Shown: piece by piece, positions 28,089 to 36,389 of the stretch
Numbering within the stretch: the stretch's first letter is position 1
Layout: every line of letters begins with the position of its first letter
Origin: Chroococcidiopsis sp. CCMEE 29
GTDB taxonomy: Bacteria > Cyanobacteriota > Cyanobacteriia > Cyanobacteriales > Chroococcidiopsidaceae
DNA length: 64,000 nt
Direction of reading: 5' to 3'
Assembly: GCF_023558375.1 (NCBI RefSeq)
Contig: NZ_CP083761.1
Span: 310,001 to 374,000, forward strand
Made by a program: the position numbers and the translations under genes
The notes under the pieces: generated by a model
The model's input: only the letters and a program-made list of their open reading frames with translations
The model's database searches: none
What the model was told of the DNA's origin: nothing

Positions 28089-28111
28089 TTGTTGAAAATA
28101 TTTTTCAACAA
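28089..28111. promoter_or_regulatory. 23-bp perfect palindrome upstream of the iron-stress cluster
   Basis: TTGTTGAAAA (28089-28098), TAT, then TTTTCAACAA (28102-28111). It ends 10 bases before the AGGAGG ribosome site of the first gene. It could be an operator or a 5'-leader hairpin. It does not match the classical Fur box closely. Confidence 0.5.
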
Positions 28112-28135
28112 TTTCTGATTAGGAGGTATGAAACT

Positions 28136-29197
28136 GTGACAACTGCTTCCAGGAGTCCGCTATCAGTAGAGCACGACCTTGCCGATTCTCCTTGGTGGGC
28201 TGGCAATGCTCGCCTTACTAACTTGTCGGGGAGATTATTGGGCGCTCATGTGGCTCATGCTGGTCTGATCGTGCTTTGGGCTGGAGCGATGACTCTATTT
28301 GAACTAGCGCACTTTAATCCAGCAAAACCCATGTACGAGCAAGGCTTAATCCTACTACCTCGCTTAGCTGCTCAAGGTTGGGGTCTCGGCGCAGGTGGTG
28401 CTGTTGTGGATACCTACCCCTACTTCGTTATTGGAGTCTTGCATCTCATCTCATCTGCCTTTTTAGGCTTCGGTGGTGTTTTTCATTCCTTGCGCGGTCC
28501 AGAAACCTTAGAACAGAAGTTTCCTTTCTTCGGCTACAACTGGGGAGACACCAAAAAGATAACTACAATCCTTGGCATCCACCTGACTTTACTGAGATTG
28601 GGTGCCTTTTTGTTGGTTGCCAAGGCAATGTATTTCGGTGGCTTATATGATCCAACGATTGAGAATGTGCGGGAAGTTACCAATCCTACATTGAATCCTG
28701 CAGTCATTTTTGGCTACTTGTTTGGGGCTGTGGGCAAAAACTGGATTGCCAGTGTTGACAACCTAGAAGATGTGGTTGGCGGTCACATCTGGGTTAGTGC
28801 CCTGTTAGTTAGCGGCGGCCTTTTTCATATTGTGACTAAACCCTTTGCTTGGACACGTTCCCTATTTGTCTGGTCTGGAGAAGCTTATCTTTCCTACAGC
28901 TTAGGTGCTTTGGCGCTAATGGGCTTTATCGCTACGCTCTTCGTATCAGTCAATACTACCGTCTACCCTGAAGTCTTTTATGGCCCTCCTTTGGTGGTAC
29001 GGCAGAATATCTTGCCCTACTTTTCATCGTTGGATCCTAATTTTGTCACTTCTCGGACTTGGTTAGCCAATGCCCACTTTTGGTTGGCTTTCTTCTTCCT
29101 CCAAGGCCATATTTGGCATGCGTTGCGATCGCGTGGATTTGATTTTCGCAAAGGTCGGGTAAGTGAATCAGCGGTTATTCCCGAACCAATTACCTAA
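28136..29197 (+). CDS. CP43'-like chlorophyll-binding antenna protein (IsiA/Pcb family)
   Basis: 353 residues from a GTG with AGGAGG nine bases upstream; an ATG between them stops after three codons. Six hydrophobic segments and antenna motifs are visible: [98 protein letters not shown]. Conserved His residues would ligate chlorophyll. It lacks the large lumenal loop of CP43, as in IsiA and Pcb. Closeness to the next gene suggests the Pcb-type paralogue rather than canonical IsiA; no separate canonical isiA is in the window. Confidence 0.87.
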   Translation: MTTASRSPLSVEHDLADSPWWAGNARLTNLSGRLLGAHVAHAGLIVLWAGAMTLFELAHFNPAKPMYEQGLILLPRLAAQGWGLGAGGAVVDTYPYFVIGVLHLISSAFLGFGGVFHSLRGPETLEQKFPFFGYNWGDTKKITTILGIHLTLLRLGAFLLVAKAMYFGGLYDPTIENVREVTNPTLNPAVIFGYLFGAVGKNWIASVDNLEDVVGGHIWVSALLVSGGLFHIVTKPFAWTRSLFVWSGEAYLSYSLGALALMGFIATLFVSVNTTVYPEVFYGPPLVVRQNILPYFSSLDPNFVTSRTWLANAHFWLAFFFLQGHIWHALRSRGFDFRKGRVSESAVIPEPIT

Positions 29198-29309
29198 ATG
29201 TGGCGAGTGGAAGAGGTCGCCCTCATAGTTTTTAATGCTAATAACTTGCAAGTGTATTCTCAAGCACTTGCTGCTGGAATATGCAAATTCTTCTCAAAGA
29301 GGTACCTCA

Positions 29310-30827
29310 ATGACGGCAGTAATTTCTGATAGCCCTTATAAAAATCAAATCCCTGATGTTGGTTGGTGGGCTGGTAACTTTCGCCTTACCAACCTATCCG
29401 GAAAGTTGCTAGGCGCTCACGTTGCCCATGCTGGTCTGATTGTGTTGTGGGCTGGAGCAATGACGCTATTTGAGCTATCTCGCTACAATCCTGACCTGCC
29501 CATGTATGAGCAAGGTCTAATCTTGTTGCCCCACTTGGCGACCCTAGGCTTTGGTGTCGGTGCTGGCGGTCAAGTTATTAACACCTATCCATATTTGGCA
29601 ATTGCCTGCTTTCATCTAGTCTCCTCAGCAGTTCTAGGTGCTGGGGGGCTTTACCACTCCCTATTAGGACCGGAGGTTTTAGAAGACAATCAGTCTTTCG
29701 CTGGCTTTTTTGGCTATGACTGGAAAGACAAGGACAAAATGACCACGATCCTGGGCATTCACTTGATGCTACTCGGCGTAGGAGCTTTGTTACTAGTTGC
29801 CAAGGCAATGTTCTGGGGTGGTCTGTTTGACTCCTGGGCAGCTGGCAGTGGAGATGTGAGGGTCATCAATCATCCTACGCTTAATCCTTTTAGAATCTAT
29901 GGTTACCTATTTGGAGTTTGGGGACGAGAAGGAATAGCCGCTGTTGATAATTTGGAGGATGTAGTTGGCGGTCACATCTGGGTTAGTTTGATTTTGATTG
30001 CTGGTGGCATTTTCCACATCTTGACTAAGCCGTTTGCCTGGGCGCGTCGGGTATTGATTTATTCAGGAGAAGCGTATCTTTCGTATAGTCTAGGCGCTTT
30101 AGCCTACATGGGCTTTTTGGCAGCATACTTTGCCTGGGTCAACAACACTGTCTATCCAGAAGTTTTCTATGGTCCGGTTGGCGCTATAGAAACTTCCACT
30201 GGTATAGTTTCCGCCCGTGGTTGGTTGGTAACTTTCCATTTTGTCCTGGCACTCTTATTCCTGGTAGGTCACATTTGGCATGCTCTTCGTGCCCGTGCAG
30301 TTGAAGCTGGGTTTGATTTCAAAAAAGGCGACATGATTCAGCCACCGCTAGCGAATCCTCAAAGGGGTAGTCTGGCAACCTCAGTCAATGCTGGCGATTT
30401 CACGCTGAACTTTCTGAAATACTTGCCAATTTACCGCCCTGGTATAACTTCTCTCTCGCGGGGACTGGAGATTGGCATGGCTCATGGGTATTGGTTGGTT
30501 GGTCCTTTTGCCATATTAGGTTCATTCGGTTCATTACATGATTCTGAGGTAGGTAACCTAATTGGCTTACTAGCCGCAGGAGGTTTGATTGTTGTCCTAA
30601 CAACAGGTTTCTCGATTTACGGCAGTACTACCTTTAAACAGCGCCTAGAGACTTTACCCAAGCCGGCTTTAGTAACCACAGTCCCAAACGTGCCAGAGTC
30701 TTTACAAACCGTAGACGAGTGGAGCCAGTTTAATACAGGCTTTCTCATAGGCGGTATTGGTGGAGCAATCTTTGCTTATCTGCTGTTGAATAGCCTGAGT
30801 GTGTTCCAAGCGATCGCCCTATTTTAG
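29310..30827 (+). CDS. CP43'-PsaL fusion antenna protein
   Basis: 505 residues from the ATG at 29310, preceded by GAGG; an upstream ATG would add 25 residues foreign to the family. Residues 1-340 repeat the CP43'-type antenna ([43 protein letters not shown]). Residues about 370-505 resemble PsaL of photosystem I ([45 protein letters not shown]). Such fusions are known in filamentous and some unicellular cyanobacteria under iron limitation, where the PsaL part may dock the antenna to photosystem I. Confidence 0.92.
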   Translation: MTAVISDSPYKNQIPDVGWWAGNFRLTNLSGKLLGAHVAHAGLIVLWAGAMTLFELSRYNPDLPMYEQGLILLPHLATLGFGVGAGGQVINTYPYLAIACFHLVSSAVLGAGGLYHSLLGPEVLEDNQSFAGFFGYDWKDKDKMTTILGIHLMLLGVGALLLVAKAMFWGGLFDSWAAGSGDVRVINHPTLNPFRIYGYLFGVWGREGIAAVDNLEDVVGGHIWVSLILIAGGIFHILTKPFAWARRVLIYSGEAYLSYSLGALAYMGFLAAYFAWVNNTVYPEVFYGPVGAIETSTGIVSARGWLVTFHFVLALLFLVGHIWHALRARAVEAGFDFKKGDMIQPPLANPQRGSLATSVNAGDFTLNFLKYLPIYRPGITSLSRGLEIGMAHGYWLVGPFAILGSFGSLHDSEVGNLIGLLAAGGLIVVLTTGFSIYGSTTFKQRLETLPKPALVTTVPNVPESLQTVDEWSQFNTGFLIGGIGGAIFAYLLLNSLSVFQAIALF

Positions 30828-30927
30828 GCCAGGAGCAGCAGGAGGAAAAGAAAGGCAATGCTACTCCGTTTGTACCAGCTTCCTAACTTGATGAAAGAAT
30901 TTCTATTCACGTTAACCCGGAGCAAAT

Positions 30928-31440
30928 ATGTCAAATATTGGTCTGTTTCTCGGCTCGACCACAGGTAAAACCGAGTACGTAGCAGAGATGATTCAGAAAG
31001 AATTCGGCGGCGAGGACATAGTGACATTACATAATATTGCCGAGGTAGAAGATAGTGAGTTTGAACAATATCAATATCTCCTGATCGCCTGCCCTACCTG
31101 GAATATTGGTGAACTACAAAGCGATTGGGATGGCTTCTTTCCAGAGCTAGACAATATTGATTTCAGTGGCAAAAAGGTAGCCTATTTCGGTACAGGAGAC
31201 CAAGTTGGCTATGCCGATAATTTTGTGGACGCACTAGGCATCCTGGAAGAAAAGATTTCTGAACAAGGTGGCACTACAGTTGGGTATTGGTCAAAAGATG
31301 GGTATGACTTCAATGAATCAAAAGCATTGAGGGATGGTAAATTTGTCGGTTTGGCTCTTGATGAAGATAACCAGTCCGATCTGACTGAAGAGCGCATCAA
31401 AGCTTGGGTAACTCAACTCAAAAAAGAATTTAGTTTATAG
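30928..31440 (+). CDS. isiB: Flavodoxin IsiB
   Basis: 170 residues. The FMN phosphate loop GSTTGKTE is near 9-16, flanking aromatic segments are PTWNIGELQSDWDGF near 55-69 and YFGTGDQVGYADNF near 90-103. The long-chain insert (YWSKDGYDF) is present. It replaces ferredoxin as electron carrier when iron is scarce. It lies 100 bp behind the CP43'-PsaL gene, as in isi clusters. Confidence 0.95.
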   Translation: MSNIGLFLGSTTGKTEYVAEMIQKEFGGEDIVTLHNIAEVEDSEFEQYQYLLIACPTWNIGELQSDWDGFFPELDNIDFSGKKVAYFGTGDQVGYADNFVDALGILEEKISEQGGTTVGYWSKDGYDFNESKALRDGKFVGLALDEDNQSDLTEERIKAWVTQLKKEFSL

Positions 31441-31458
31441 CCGCAAGCAGAAATAGTA

Positions 31459-31499
31459 AGCGATTAGTAGTTAGCCAGACTTCCTGACTACTAATCGCT
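31459..31499. repeat. 13-bp inverted repeat between isiB and the hydrolase gene
   Basis: AGCGATTAGTAGT (31459-31471) pairs perfectly with ACTACTAATCGCT (31487-31499) around a 15-base loop. It lacks a T run. It may attenuate or stabilise the transcript between the two genes. Confidence 0.6.
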
Positions 31500-31536
31500 A
31501 ATTCCTGTGCTAACCATTTTTGGGAAGGAAATTTTA

Positions 31537-32268
31537 ATGCCTAATCTACCAGATGCGCTGTTTTTAAGTACTAGTCCTAGTTGGCAGTGTTTTGCTCGAC
31601 CATTACTGTGTCATCTATCGCATCAAGTGACAATTGGTCAATGGGAATATTGCCAAACTCAGGATGAGGGAAGTTCGCTAGATGTCGCAGTTTTCCTGCT
31701 CCATGACTATCTCAAATCCTGCAATCAACCTGTTCATCTGATTGGTCATAGTACCGGAGGATTGCTAGGGCTACTTTATGCCCAGCGATATCCAGAAACA
31801 GTCAAGTCTTTAACCCTATTAGCTGTAGGTGTTGATGCAGCAATTGACTGGCAAGCCCATTACTACGTTCATCGCCATAATTTGAGTCGCCAGGAAACTC
31901 TCCAGGCAATGGCTTACAACCTATTTGGCTATCAAAACGAACGGACTATCAATAGTTTAATTAAGCTGTTGAAGCGAGACTTAGATTGTTCTCTATCTCC
32001 TAATTCCTTATTTCAAAGGCTGAGCGTGTCTCCAAGCAGAGTTCCAGTGCCTTTGATGATCTGTGGTAGCAAGGATGACATTGTTGTCGAGCCTGATGCT
32101 TTGCAAGGATGGAAACCTTGGTTGAAGGAGGGCGATCGCCTATGGGAATGCCTGGAAGGACGGCATTTTTTTCATTTCTTCCAGTTTCAACTTGTGGGAG
32201 AACAGATATGCAATTTTTGGCAATCTTTCCAACCTTTAGATTTACTTTGTTCCAGCCTGACCCTTTAA
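31537..32268 (+). CDS. Alpha/beta hydrolase of the isi cluster (IsiC-like)
   Basis: 243 residues from the ATG at 31537, with GGAAGG upstream; a GTG ten codons earlier is less likely. The nucleophile elbow GHSTGG near 72 (HLIGHSTGGLLGLLYAQRYP), an Asp segment (CGSKDDIVVEPDALQGW) and a C-terminal His (EGRHFFHFFQF) give a plausible catalytic triad. A hydrolase gene follows isiB in some isi operons and has been called isiC; that naming is from memory. Substrate unknown. Confidence 0.75.
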   Translation: MPNLPDALFLSTSPSWQCFARPLLCHLSHQVTIGQWEYCQTQDEGSSLDVAVFLLHDYLKSCNQPVHLIGHSTGGLLGLLYAQRYPETVKSLTLLAVGVDAAIDWQAHYYVHRHNLSRQETLQAMAYNLFGYQNERTINSLIKLLKRDLDCSLSPNSLFQRLSVSPSRVPVPLMICGSKDDIVVEPDALQGWKPWLKEGDRLWECLEGRHFFHFFQFQLVGEQICNFWQSFQPLDLLCSSLTL

Positions 32269-32319
32269 GTAAATTTTTTGGATCTTAAATAGCCGTTAAT
32301 TGGGAGCTGAGGATAGATA

Positions 32320-33111
32320 ATGCTGCAATTGTTTCTAATTGGAATTATTAAACCGTTAGCGTTTCCTGTTTATTGCTTGTGTGGTTTAACATTGGCAGGT
32401 GTATTTCTTTGGAGTGTATGGACAGCAGGTAAAGATGGTGTGGCTCGTCTTCAGAGGCTACATCAAATTCCTTGCGATCGCTGCGTCTTTTTTACTGGAG
32501 ATTATCGTCTTAAATGCACAGTACATCCGTTGACACACTCCTGGCACTTTAGGGCGAGGATTCTGGGATACTGGCGAACAATGCGAGGCTTGCCCCGTCT
32601 TACTTGCTCTCTCCCACCAGACAATGCCCTGCCTTGTTGACCAAAGCCAAACTCCAGGATGGTTTTTTTTCTTTAGGCTTCTCAGTGTATGAATCCCGCA
32701 TTTTACCGCTGGCAATTCTGCTTCCCATCAAACTGATCGCCTACATTCCTGAGGCAGCGCTGTTGGCGGGTTCCCCGACCTAAAGCGACTGCCGTACGAT
32801 GCGTCTAAGCTTTTACCAGACTGACTTCCAATCTGAACTGCCTAACTTAAGTGTCTCGAAGAACTTGTCTAATATTATACAACAAGTCCCCCTAGAAGGG
32901 GGAGGCTTTAAACCCAAATTTTCCGGTAAAAGCATTAACAGAGGATGCAATTAAGTGCACTGACTACGAATCGACTACCGCTCCTGCCACAGTCTACTCG
33001 AAAGGGTGTCAACAATTTGGGTGGTCTATGCCCAAAACTACCACCATCTGCGATTGCAGCACCAGGGCTGAGTCAATCAGAATATTAGCAATAAATTCAT
33101 CTAAGAAATAA
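32320..33111 (+). pseudogene. Small membrane-protein gene split by an IS605-type element
   Basis: The 5' part (32320-32529, 70 codons) encodes a membrane helix and RLQRLHQIPCDRCVFFTGDY, then RLKCTVHP. The 3' part (32926-33111) resumes VKALTEDAIKCTDYES. I remember the intact cyanobacterial family as having the HP-x-x-ALTEEAI-x-C-x-DYE pattern without interruption. Deleting 32530-32925 joins CCG to GTA in frame (HPVKALTEDA). As it stands, translation from the ATG reads into the element and stops at 32640 after 106 residues. The 3' part beyond DYES may have drifted. Confidence 0.78.
32530..32925 (-). mobile_element. 396-bp non-autonomous IS200/IS605-type element
   Basis: The left edge TTGACAC(AC)TCC with GGATTCT about 30 bases in parallels the right end of the TnpB element at 34043. 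The right edge has a hairpin TCCCCCT-AGA-AGGGGGA (32887-32903) then GGCTTTAAACCCAAATTTTC, parallel to the GGGCTTGTATCCCAAATTTT at the other end of the TnpB element. Orientation is the same. No tnpA or intact tnpB lies inside. Exact excision restores the host frame. Confidence 0.78.
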
Positions 33112-33322
33112 TAATTTATCTCAAGAAAGAGATGAAGAGCTAAAGACTTTGAGCAGCGATAAAGAGATTAGCGATCGCCTCAATGACTTTCTCAGAGACG
33201 ACCAAGAAAACCTTACAGTGATCAATGAAGTTATCTCCAGGTTTGGCGATAAAAACAAGCTGACGTTGGATCAAAAGGCTTCTGCCCAGGCTCAAAACTT
33301 GGACTCTGCTAAACCTAGGTAA
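33095..33322 (+). pseudogene. Open 75-codon fragment, Asp/Glu/Lys-rich, no start codon
   Basis: The frame is open from a stop at 33092 to TAA at 33320-33322 and reads as charged helical protein (LKTLSSDKEISDRLNDFLRD, then QENLTVINEVISRFGDKNKL). There is no ATG/GTG near its beginning and it overlaps the sfsA stop by about 30 bases. It looks like the 3' end of a lost gene. Family not recognised. Confidence 0.35.
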
Positions 33323-34017
33323 CGGATACCCGTGGGAGTAATTTCAAACCGGCAGGGTAAAATCTCTAAACCGAGGGCGATCGCTGCTCGTAACAGCTTG
33401 CCATAGACTGGATCGGCAGTATCTCCTGGGGCAAAGAACGGACAATCTCCCCGATTAATAAAATAAAGCATCACAGCCCGAGCTTGAGGCAGCAACGCTG
33501 TCAATTCCCTTAGATGCTTTTGTCCCCGCGTTGTCTCCGTATCAGGAAATAGAACCAGCTGCCCTTGCGCCCAAGTAGTACTTTTAATTTCTAGATAGAT
33601 CGGGCGATCGGCATCACTTCCCATTAATAAAAAATCCACCCTGCTTTTCTTATCTTTGCCGTAAGGTACTTCAAACCGGACTTGACTGTAACTGCCTAAT
33701 TCTGGAAACAGAAATTTTTCTAGAGCCACTTTGATGATTCGATTAGGTAAAGCAGTGTTAACGCCTACCCAAGTTGGATCATTGTCAGATACCTGAATCA
33801 TTTCCCAGGTATAGGGCAATTTGCGCGTGGGAGTATCACTGTAGGACAGTTGTACCGGGCTACCAGGTGTAGAAATACCCGTCATCGGACCTGTATTTGG
33901 ACAGTGTGCAGTCACTACCTCTCCTGTAGCCAGTTCAACATCAGCAAAAAAGCGCTTGTAGCGCTTGAGTAAAATTCCTGAGTAGAGAGGCGGATAGTGG
34001 TAAAGCCAATCGAGCAT
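33292..34017 (-). CDS. sfsA: Sugar fermentation stimulation protein homologue SfsA
   Basis: 241 residues. Family markers: RYKRFFADVELATGEVVTAH, CPNTGPMTG near 40-48, YTWEMI and SRVDFLL near 127, then IYLEIKSTTWA. The last two resemble a PD-(D/E)XK nuclease core, and SfsA was first described as a DNA-binding protein affecting maltose metabolism in Escherichia coli. The role in cyanobacteria is unknown. It is followed on the right by the TnpB element, 25 bp before its start. Confidence 0.9.
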   Translation of the reverse strand: MLDWLYHYPPLYSGILLKRYKRFFADVELATGEVVTAHCPNTGPMTGISTPGSPVQLSYSDTPTRKLPYTWEMIQVSDNDPTWVGVNTALPNRIIKVALEKFLFPELGSYSQVRFEVPYGKDKKSRVDFLLMGSDADRPIYLEIKSTTWAQGQLVLFPDTETTRGQKHLRELTALLPQARAVMLYFINRGDCPFFAPGDTADPVYGKLLRAAIALGLEILPCRFEITPTGIRYLGLAESKF

Positions 34018-34042
34018 GACAAAGCCAGCTAAGTTGTACTAA

Positions 34043-35416
34043 TTGACACTCCCCAGCGTGAAAGCACGGGGATTCTTCTCTCACAGACACTTACCTAGAC
34101 TAATATTGCTATTAGCCCCCGGTAGTACGTCTCCAGAAGCAATTTGCAACTCCACTGGCTGTCCGACAGCAGAGATCCCACGATTTCTGATTACTTGGGC
34201 TGCGGCAACATCCCGATTGGTTGTGTAGCCACAATTGTTGCAATGATGGGTTCTTTCGCTCAAGTCTTTTTTACCCCTATGCGTCCCGCAGTTAGGGCAA
34301 ATTTGACTTGTATAGTCTTTATTGACTTTAAGAAAGAAGACATCGCGCTTCCAACAAATATAGGACAAGATGTTAAAAAACTGCCCATACGCTGCATCAA
34401 GTGTGTGTTTACCAAATAGTCCTTTTGCCCAAGCAATAAAATTGATATCCTCAATAAATATTGCTCCGGCGCTATCACATAAGCGATGGGCTAATTTGAA
34501 CTGCCAGTCCTTGCGGGTATCGTTGATTCTTTGATGAATCCTTGTTATTTTGTTCTGAAGTTTTAGCCAATTACTAGAACCCTTTTTTTTATGCTTTAAT
34601 CTTCGTTGTAGTAATTTCAACTCGCGGTGAAGTGCATTAAATAACCGAGGTCTAGAAACTAATTCCCCGTCACTTGTAGCTATGTATTTGTCTAGTCCGA
34701 TATCTACACCTAGTGGATGTCCGCTAAACGGCACGTCTGGCACTTGCACACCTAACTGATAAGTAAGCATGACAAAAAAACCAGAACTGCGTTTTACTAC
34801 CCTCATTTGCTTAAGAACGAAGCCTTCGGGCAGTGGGCGAGACATCCTCATCCTTACCCACCCAATCTTAGGCAGTTTCACTCTTCCCGGCTCAACTGCT
34901 TTTTGTTTTACGTCTGGATAGACAAAAGAACGCATTTTCTTTTTGAACCTGGGGAAGCCATGCCCTCGTTCCCATATCGCCACAAACGCCGCTTCTAACT
35001 GCCTTAGTGTTTGTTGTAGGACGTGGATATGTGGCTCTGTTAGTTCAGCTATATTCTTTTTAGCTGAAGTTAGAGACTTACATTGACTGTAATAAGTCGG
35101 TCGGGGTGTATCAGTGGGTAAAATGTATTCGGAAACTAGACTACAAGCATTAACAGCAGATTTACGAGAATTAACCCAATCCTTGCGTTCACGCAAGGCA
35201 TAGTTGTAGACTTTTTTGCATGTAGATAACCATGCATTAAAAGTCTTGATTTGCGCTTTGTTAGGCTTGAGCTTGTACTCGTAGTTTACTGTTATAATCA
35301 TAATGGTATTATAATATAATGAGTAAATAGCATAATGTTTATTCATGGCTTTATAAAACAAATAAAAAGTCGCCCTCCATTACACTAAAGGGCAGGGCTT
35401 GTATCCCAAATTTTTG
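34043..35416 (-). mobile_element. Solitary-TnpB IS200/IS605-family element
   Basis: About 1374 bp. The right end begins TTGACACTCCCC on the plus strand and holds a G/C hairpin (CCCCGTG-CTTT-CACG-CTGGGG-like on the minus strand) within 40 bases of the tnpB stop. The left end has GCCCT (35372) pairing with AGGGC (35389), followed by CCCAAATTTTTG. On the minus strand the flank reads TTGAC, a typical target. No tnpA is present, so transposition needs a helper. The short DNA from tnpB to the right end is where a guide RNA would be encoded. Confidence 0.8.
34081..35301 (-). CDS. tnpB: TnpB, RNA-guided endonuclease of an IS200/IS605 element
   Basis: 406 residues from the ATG giving MIITVNYEYKLKPNKAQ; a longer reading adds 20 unrelated residues. 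The RuvC-like catalytic residues are intact: Asp200 (LGVDIGLDKYIATSDG), Glu284 (IFIEDINF) and Asp364 (NRDVAAAQ). The zinc ribbon has CPNC (335, 338) and CNNC (354, 357). The N-terminal helix-turn-helix (FNAWLSTCKKVYNYAL) is present. Related TnpB proteins cut DNA next to the element's target motif using an RNA from the right end. Nothing suggests inactivation. Confidence 0.93.
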   Translation of the reverse strand: MIITVNYEYKLKPNKAQIKTFNAWLSTCKKVYNYALRERKDWVNSRKSAVNACSLVSEYILPTDTPRPTYYSQCKSLTSAKKNIAELTEPHIHVLQQTLRQLEAAFVAIWERGHGFPRFKKKMRSFVYPDVKQKAVEPGRVKLPKIGWVRMRMSRPLPEGFVLKQMRVVKRSSGFFVMLTYQLGVQVPDVPFSGHPLGVDIGLDKYIATSDGELVSRPRLFNALHRELKLLQRRLKHKKKGSSNWLKLQNKITRIHQRINDTRKDWQFKLAHRLCDSAGAIFIEDINFIAWAKGLFGKHTLDAAYGQFFNILSYICWKRDVFFLKVNKDYTSQICPNCGTHRGKKDLSERTHHCNNCGYTTNRDVAAAQVIRNRGISAVGQPVELQIASGDVLPGANSNISLGKCL

Positions 35417-35443
35417 GTCAATATAGGCGATACAAACTGAACA

Positions 35444-36205
35444 ATGCGTGAAAATCAACTCAAACGCAAACTAAAACGTGGCGAAGTTGTACTTGGTCCA
35501 TTTATCAACTGCGCCTATCCCGCCTTGATTGAAATTTGCGGACACGCCGGATTTGACTTTGCCATTATTGACCTAGAACATGGTGCCCTACACACACTGG
35601 TAGCTGAAGATCTGTGCCGTGCCGCAGACTGCGTGGGACTAGCACCAGTCGTGCGAGTGCGTAAAAATGATGCACCACAAATTCAACGGGCACTTGATAT
35701 TGGTAGTGCAGGTGTGCAAGTGCCTCAGATTGAAACTAAGGCAGAGGCCGAAGCTGTGGTGCGGGGAGCAAAGTATAGCCCCCTTGGTGCGCGCGGTCTT
35801 TCATTTTCTACCCGCGCTGGCGTTTACTCAGCAGCTGGCACGCAAATTACAGACCAGTTGAACCAGGAGTCTTTAATTGTCGTTCACGTCGAAGGTAAGC
35901 GCGGTGTGGACAACATTGAACAGATTATCAGCGTACCTCACATCGATGCGATCTTCCTCGGACCCTATGACCTATCGCAGTCGCTAGGTATTCCTGGTCA
36001 AGTGCGAGATCCGCGTGTCATTGAACTGATGAGCCAATGCATTACCCTAATCCGCAATGCAGGGAAAGCAGCTGGCACGTTTGCCGACACTCCAGAAATA
36101 GCCAAACAGTGGATTGATGCCGGAGTTCAGTACGTTGCCCTCGGCGTGGATGTCGGTATCTTCCTACGAGCTTGTGAGGCTTTGGTCAAAGCAGTGCGCG
36201 CTTAA
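35444..36205 (+). CDS. HpcH/HpaI family aldolase
   Basis: 253 residues. Motifs: GPFINCAYPALIEICGHAGF, DFAIIDLEHGA near 41, VRVRKNDAPQIQRALDIG near 70, GVQVPQIETKAEAE with metal-binding Glu, and IDAIFLGPYDLSQSLG near 168 with metal-binding Asp. The family cleaves 2-keto-3-deoxy acids or 4-hydroxy-2-oxoheptanedioate to pyruvate and an aldehyde. No aromatic-degradation genes are near, so the substrate is open. It starts 28 bp right of the TnpB element end. Confidence 0.88.
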   Translation: MRENQLKRKLKRGEVVLGPFINCAYPALIEICGHAGFDFAIIDLEHGALHTLVAEDLCRAADCVGLAPVVRVRKNDAPQIQRALDIGSAGVQVPQIETKAEAEAVVRGAKYSPLGARGLSFSTRAGVYSAAGTQITDQLNQESLIVVHVEGKRGVDNIEQIISVPHIDAIFLGPYDLSQSLGIPGQVRDPRVIELMSQCITLIRNAGKAAGTFADTPEIAKQWIDAGVQYVALGVDVGIFLRACEALVKAVRA

Positions 36206-36389
36206 TCGATTTAAGAACTACAAATTCCTCGATCTGCTCCCCCCTTTTCCCCTTGTGAAGGAAGGTGTCGCAGGGGGAGGATCGTATTTGTAGCTAAACA
36301 AACGAAAATTGGTAGCAATATCCACCTTAATTTTTAGCGCGATCGCACTTCCCCTAAATCCCTGATCGCCTGCGCCATCCCTGCCTATC

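Noticed and set aside
29235-29309. N-terminal extension of the CP43'-PsaL protein
   Set aside because: The 25 added residues are foreign to the family, and the ATG at 29310 has a good ribosome site.
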